A DNA stretch of 64,000 nucleotides from Alphaproteobacteria bacterium (lineage in GTDB: Bacteria > Pseudomonadota > Alphaproteobacteria > Rhizobiales > Rhizobiaceae), in assembly GCA_024742485.1 (NCBI GenBank), contig JANSYK010000002.1, positions 1,612,001 through 1,676,000 on the forward strand, written 5' to 3'. The first letter of the stretch is position 1, and each line of letters starts with the position of its first letter. The notes beneath the pieces are model-generated. The model was not told where the DNA came from, searched no databases, and saw nothing but the letters and a program-made list of their open reading frames with translations. A program made the translations under genes and the position numbers. This document shows, piece after piece, positions 61,928 to 64,000 of the stretch.

Positions 61928-62920
61928 CTATATCTGAACCTGGCGCTGCAGGGCGATGATTTGATCGAACAGATTGTCAAAGTCATCGGACGGTCTGGCC
62001 GCCTCCGGGCCGCCCTTGGCCAGCCAGTGTTCCCGTGGTTCCCGCAAGAGCGTATCGAGATCATGCTCGCAGGAAAATTCACCGACAACGGATTTGATTT
62101 TTGCATTGTCGAACTGGACGGAATAGGCCTTGTCCCCTTTCAGAAATCCCACCCAGTCAGGATGAAACTGCACCAGATTGTCGGTCGGTACGTGAACAAG
62201 GTCAGGCCGTGCTCCCACCGCTCTGCCGATGGCCTGGTAAATCGCGTCCCACGGATAGGCGTGATCCGAGGTCAGGTGAAAGGCCTCGCCGACGGCCTCC
62301 GATTTGCCGAACAGGCCGACAAATGGCGGCGCAAAATCTTCTGCGCGTGTCAATGTCCACAGTGCCTTGCCGTCGCCCGGAACGATGATTGGCAGATCGC
62401 GTAGCATGCGCGAAACGGCGGTGTCGCCCTCGCCAAAGGCCGTCGGGAATTTCGTGCGGATCGTGTGGCTCGGTCGCACGATGGTGACCGGCAGGCGGTC
62501 CTGTTCCAACAGCAGTTTCTCGCAGGCCGCCTTCTGTCGGCTGTAGTGCCAATAGGGATTGTCCAGAGGGACGGATTCGGTAATCGGAAAATCCGTCACG
62601 GGTTTTCGGTAGGCCGAGGCGGATGAAATGAATATGTACTGTTTTGTCTTGCCGGTGAATTGAGCGATGTCCCGCATGGCCTGTGCCGGTTCAAAAACAA
62701 GAAACTGACACACCACATCATAAGTGCCGTCCACAGCCGCAGCGTAGGATTGATGGTCATCCATGTCACCGATCTTTCTGCTGACCGATGTCGGCAGGTC
62801 GACATCCGAAATGCCCCGATTGACAATCGTGACGTCATGGCCGGCCGCCACCGCCTGAATCACACATGGCAGGGAAATCTGGCCCGAACCGCCGACAAAC
62901 AGAACACGAAGCGTCATCAA
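61928..62920 (-). CDS. NAD-dependent epimerase/dehydratase (extended SDR)
   Basis: 330 aa. The nucleotide site LFVGGSGQISLPCVIQAVAAGHDVTIVNRG opens the Rossmann fold; the active-site tyrosine segment is YSRQKAACEKLLLEQ. The sequence is like that of atypical SDRs (5 or NmrA-like sugar epimerases, e.g. chloroplast CSP41-type). The substrate is unknown. It is convergent with the cytochrome gene (7-bp gap) and divergent from the ThuA-like gene, with which it could form a sugar-related locus. Confidence 0.83.
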   Translation of the reverse strand: MMTLRVLFVGGSGQISLPCVIQAVAAGHDVTIVNRGISDVDLPTSVSRKIGDMDDHQSYAAAVDGTYDVVCQFLVFEPAQAMRDIAQFTGKTKQYIFISSASAYRKPVTDFPITESVPLDNPYWHYSRQKAACEKLLLEQDRLPVTIVRPSHTIRTKFPTAFGEGDTAVSRMLRDLPIIVPGDGKALWTLTRAEDFAPPFVGLFGKSEAVGEAFHLTSDHAYPWDAIYQAIGRAVGARPDLVHVPTDNLVQFHPDWVGFLKGDKAYSVQFDNAKIKSVVGEFSCEHDLDTLLREPREHWLAKGGPEAARPSDDFDNLFDQIIALQRQVQI

Positions 62921-63221
62921 TCATCCAATCTGCAGAACGCCGAAAAACGGTCTCGGCGCAGTGTAGGATCAGGACCCGTCAAAGTCATCTGTTCTGAGGC
63001 GCGCCATTGCTTGAGACGGATGGATCTAGACCTCCGGATGACCAGTATGAAGAATTTGGATGTGGACCCGGTCCTGATGCCGCAATCATTGGTCTTGCAA
63101 CCGCAATTCGGCTGTGGTGTGTTAGAGGTCCTGACCGGCGTGTTCTGCGCGGGTATTGGGCATTCCAAAAAACCCGAAAACAATGTGCACCAGATTGTGT
63201 GTCGATCGAAGGGGTATCGAT
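62921..63221. promoter_or_regulatory. divergent intergenic region before the ThuA-like gene
   Basis: 301 bases between the SDR gene and the ThuA-like gene. A short hairpin GCCGA/TCGGC lies at about 62940-62958. I saw no clear operator or promoter consensus; AAGGGG at 63210-63215 is the probable SD of the ThuA-like gene. Confidence 0.4.
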
Positions 63222-64000
63222 ATGACGACCAAAGTTATCGTGTGGGGTGAAAACGTCCACGAGCAGAAAAGCGAGACCGTTCGCGGGATCTACCCTTCGG
63301 GCATGCATGGTTGCATCGCATCGGCGCTGAATGATGATCCGGACATTTCTGCCGAAACAGCCATTTTGCAGGATCCCGAGCACGGCCTGTCCGCCGAGCG
63401 TCTCGACGGCACGGATGTTCTGATCTGGTGGGGACATGCGGCCCATGGCGAGGTCGACGATGCCGTTGTCGAACGCGTGGTTGAACGGGTCTGGCATGGA
63501 ATGGGCCTGATCGTGTTGCATTCGGCTCACTTTGCCAAGGTGTTCATGCGGCTGATGGGGTCCCCCTGCAATTTGACCTGGCGCGAAGCGGGCGAGCGTG
63601 AACGGCTGTGGGTGACGGCACCGGGCCATCCGATCGCCGCCGGTTTGCCGGATCATTTCGAGCTGGAAAACGAGGAAATGTACGGGGAGCCGTTTGGTGT
63701 TCCTGAACCGCTCGAGACAATTTTCATCAGTTGGTTCCAGGGTGGCGAAGCCTTCCGCTCGGGACTGACATATCGTCGTGGAGCCGGCAACATTTTCTAT
63801 TTCCGACCCGGCCATGAGACCTATCCGACCTATCATGACGCCAATGTCCAACGGGTTTTGAAGAACGCGGTCAAATGGGCGCATTCGGTCCGTCGGGCTG
63901 AGGGCAGTGCAATCGACGCGCCCAATCGGCCCGTCAAGGAAGCGCTGGAACCGATCGAAGAGCGCGGCCCACGGCTGCACAAGGATGGCGAAGAAGGTCT
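63222..64000 (+). CDS. ThuA-like protein, 3' end outside the window
   Basis: ATG 63222 opens a frame without stop to the right edge (259 codons visible). The product starts [20 protein letters not shown] and contains [34 protein letters not shown], a [19 protein letters not shown] block and [20 protein letters not shown], the features of the ThuA (trehalose utilisation) glutamine-amidotransferase-like family. ThuA acts in trehalose or related sugar oxidation in rhizobia, usually beside dehydrogenases. Whether the neighbours to the right complete such a locus cannot be seen. Confidence 0.85.
   Translation, partial: MTTKVIVWGENVHEQKSETVRGIYPSGMHGCIASALNDDPDISAETAILQDPEHGLSAERLDGTDVLIWWGHAAHGEVDDAVVERVVERVWHGMGLIVLHSAHFAKVFMRLMGSPCNLTWREAGERERLWVTAPGHPIAAGLPDHFELENEEMYGEPFGVPEPLETIFISWFQGGEAFRSGLTYRRGAGNIFYFRPGHETYPTYHDANVQRVLKNAVKWAHSVRRAEGSAIDAPNRPVKEALEPIEERGPRLHKDGEEG

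Overview
The window reads as chromosomal DNA of an alphaproteobacterium, most likely a marine or halotolerant member of the Hyphomicrobiales. Clues are a usg-family gene, a nosRZDFYLX cluster with FNR-type boxes, BCCT/ProX betaine proteins, a CIRCE element and high-GC codon use. This placement is inference, because there is no rRNA or tRNA gene in the window. No CRISPR array, insertion sequence or phage gene was seen.

Layout. 0-3.1 kb: the end of an unidentified gene, a PLP decarboxylase and a cysteine synthase fused to a glutaredoxin domain. 3.5-10.3 kb: a two-gene operon (a 1568-aa peptidoglycan-binding-type exported protein and a small beta-propeller-like protein) divergent from an HTH-TM-YARHG protein. 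10.4-17.2 kb: small regulators and enzymes (ArsR/AHSA1 pair, TetR/VOC pair with a clear operator, S41-like protease, alpha/beta hydrolase, AraC-type membrane regulator, class III nucleotide cyclase with a frameshift near its 3' end). 17.3-21.6 kb: orphan ProX-type binding protein, BCCT transporter, LysR regulator, universal stress protein. 22.2-24.4 kb: an EgtB-EgtD fusion for ergothioneine synthesis. 24.6-29.0 kb: a cytochrome c'-like operon with its own TetR and a perfect palindromic operator, then XRE, DUF2087, SAP/DUF6434 and TetR genes. 29.4-33.7 kb: a repeat-rich autotransporter. 33.7-36.4 kb: a methyltransferase-like membrane protein, a beta-propeller protein, a Lys/Ala-rich protein and usg.

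36.5-45.7 kb is the most unusual part. Three translationally coupled genes encode clan CD (caspase/CHAT-like) proteins: one that appears to have lost its catalytic His and Cys, one intact CHAT protease and one caspase/gingipain-like protease. A near-perfect CIRCE (HrcA) operator lies upstream. Convergent to them is a 756-aa membrane protein with a periplasmic part, a large helical cytoplasmic part and C-terminal hydrophobic helices. Divergent from that is a trypsin-like protease fused to a DNA/RNA non-specific (NUC) endonuclease. The set has the look of a protease-controlled stress or defence system that I cannot match to a named one.

45.9-49.1 kb: two periplasmic helical proteins, the second in an operon with an OmpR-type regulator and histidine kinase. 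A TTTAC-N5-TTTAC site (the CpxR box read on the other strand) lies upstream of both, so this looks like a Cpx-type envelope stress circuit. 49.2-51.6 kb: cupredoxin, DUF4142 protein, AraC regulator, small membrane protein. 51.9-60.8 kb: the complete nosRZDFYLX nitrous oxide reductase operon behind two perfect FNR boxes. A third FNR box precedes a small cytochrome c gene at 61.6 kb, which probably puts that gene in the same anaerobic regulon. The window closes with a phosphoribosyltransferase, an SDR-type epimerase and a ThuA-like gene cut by the right edge.
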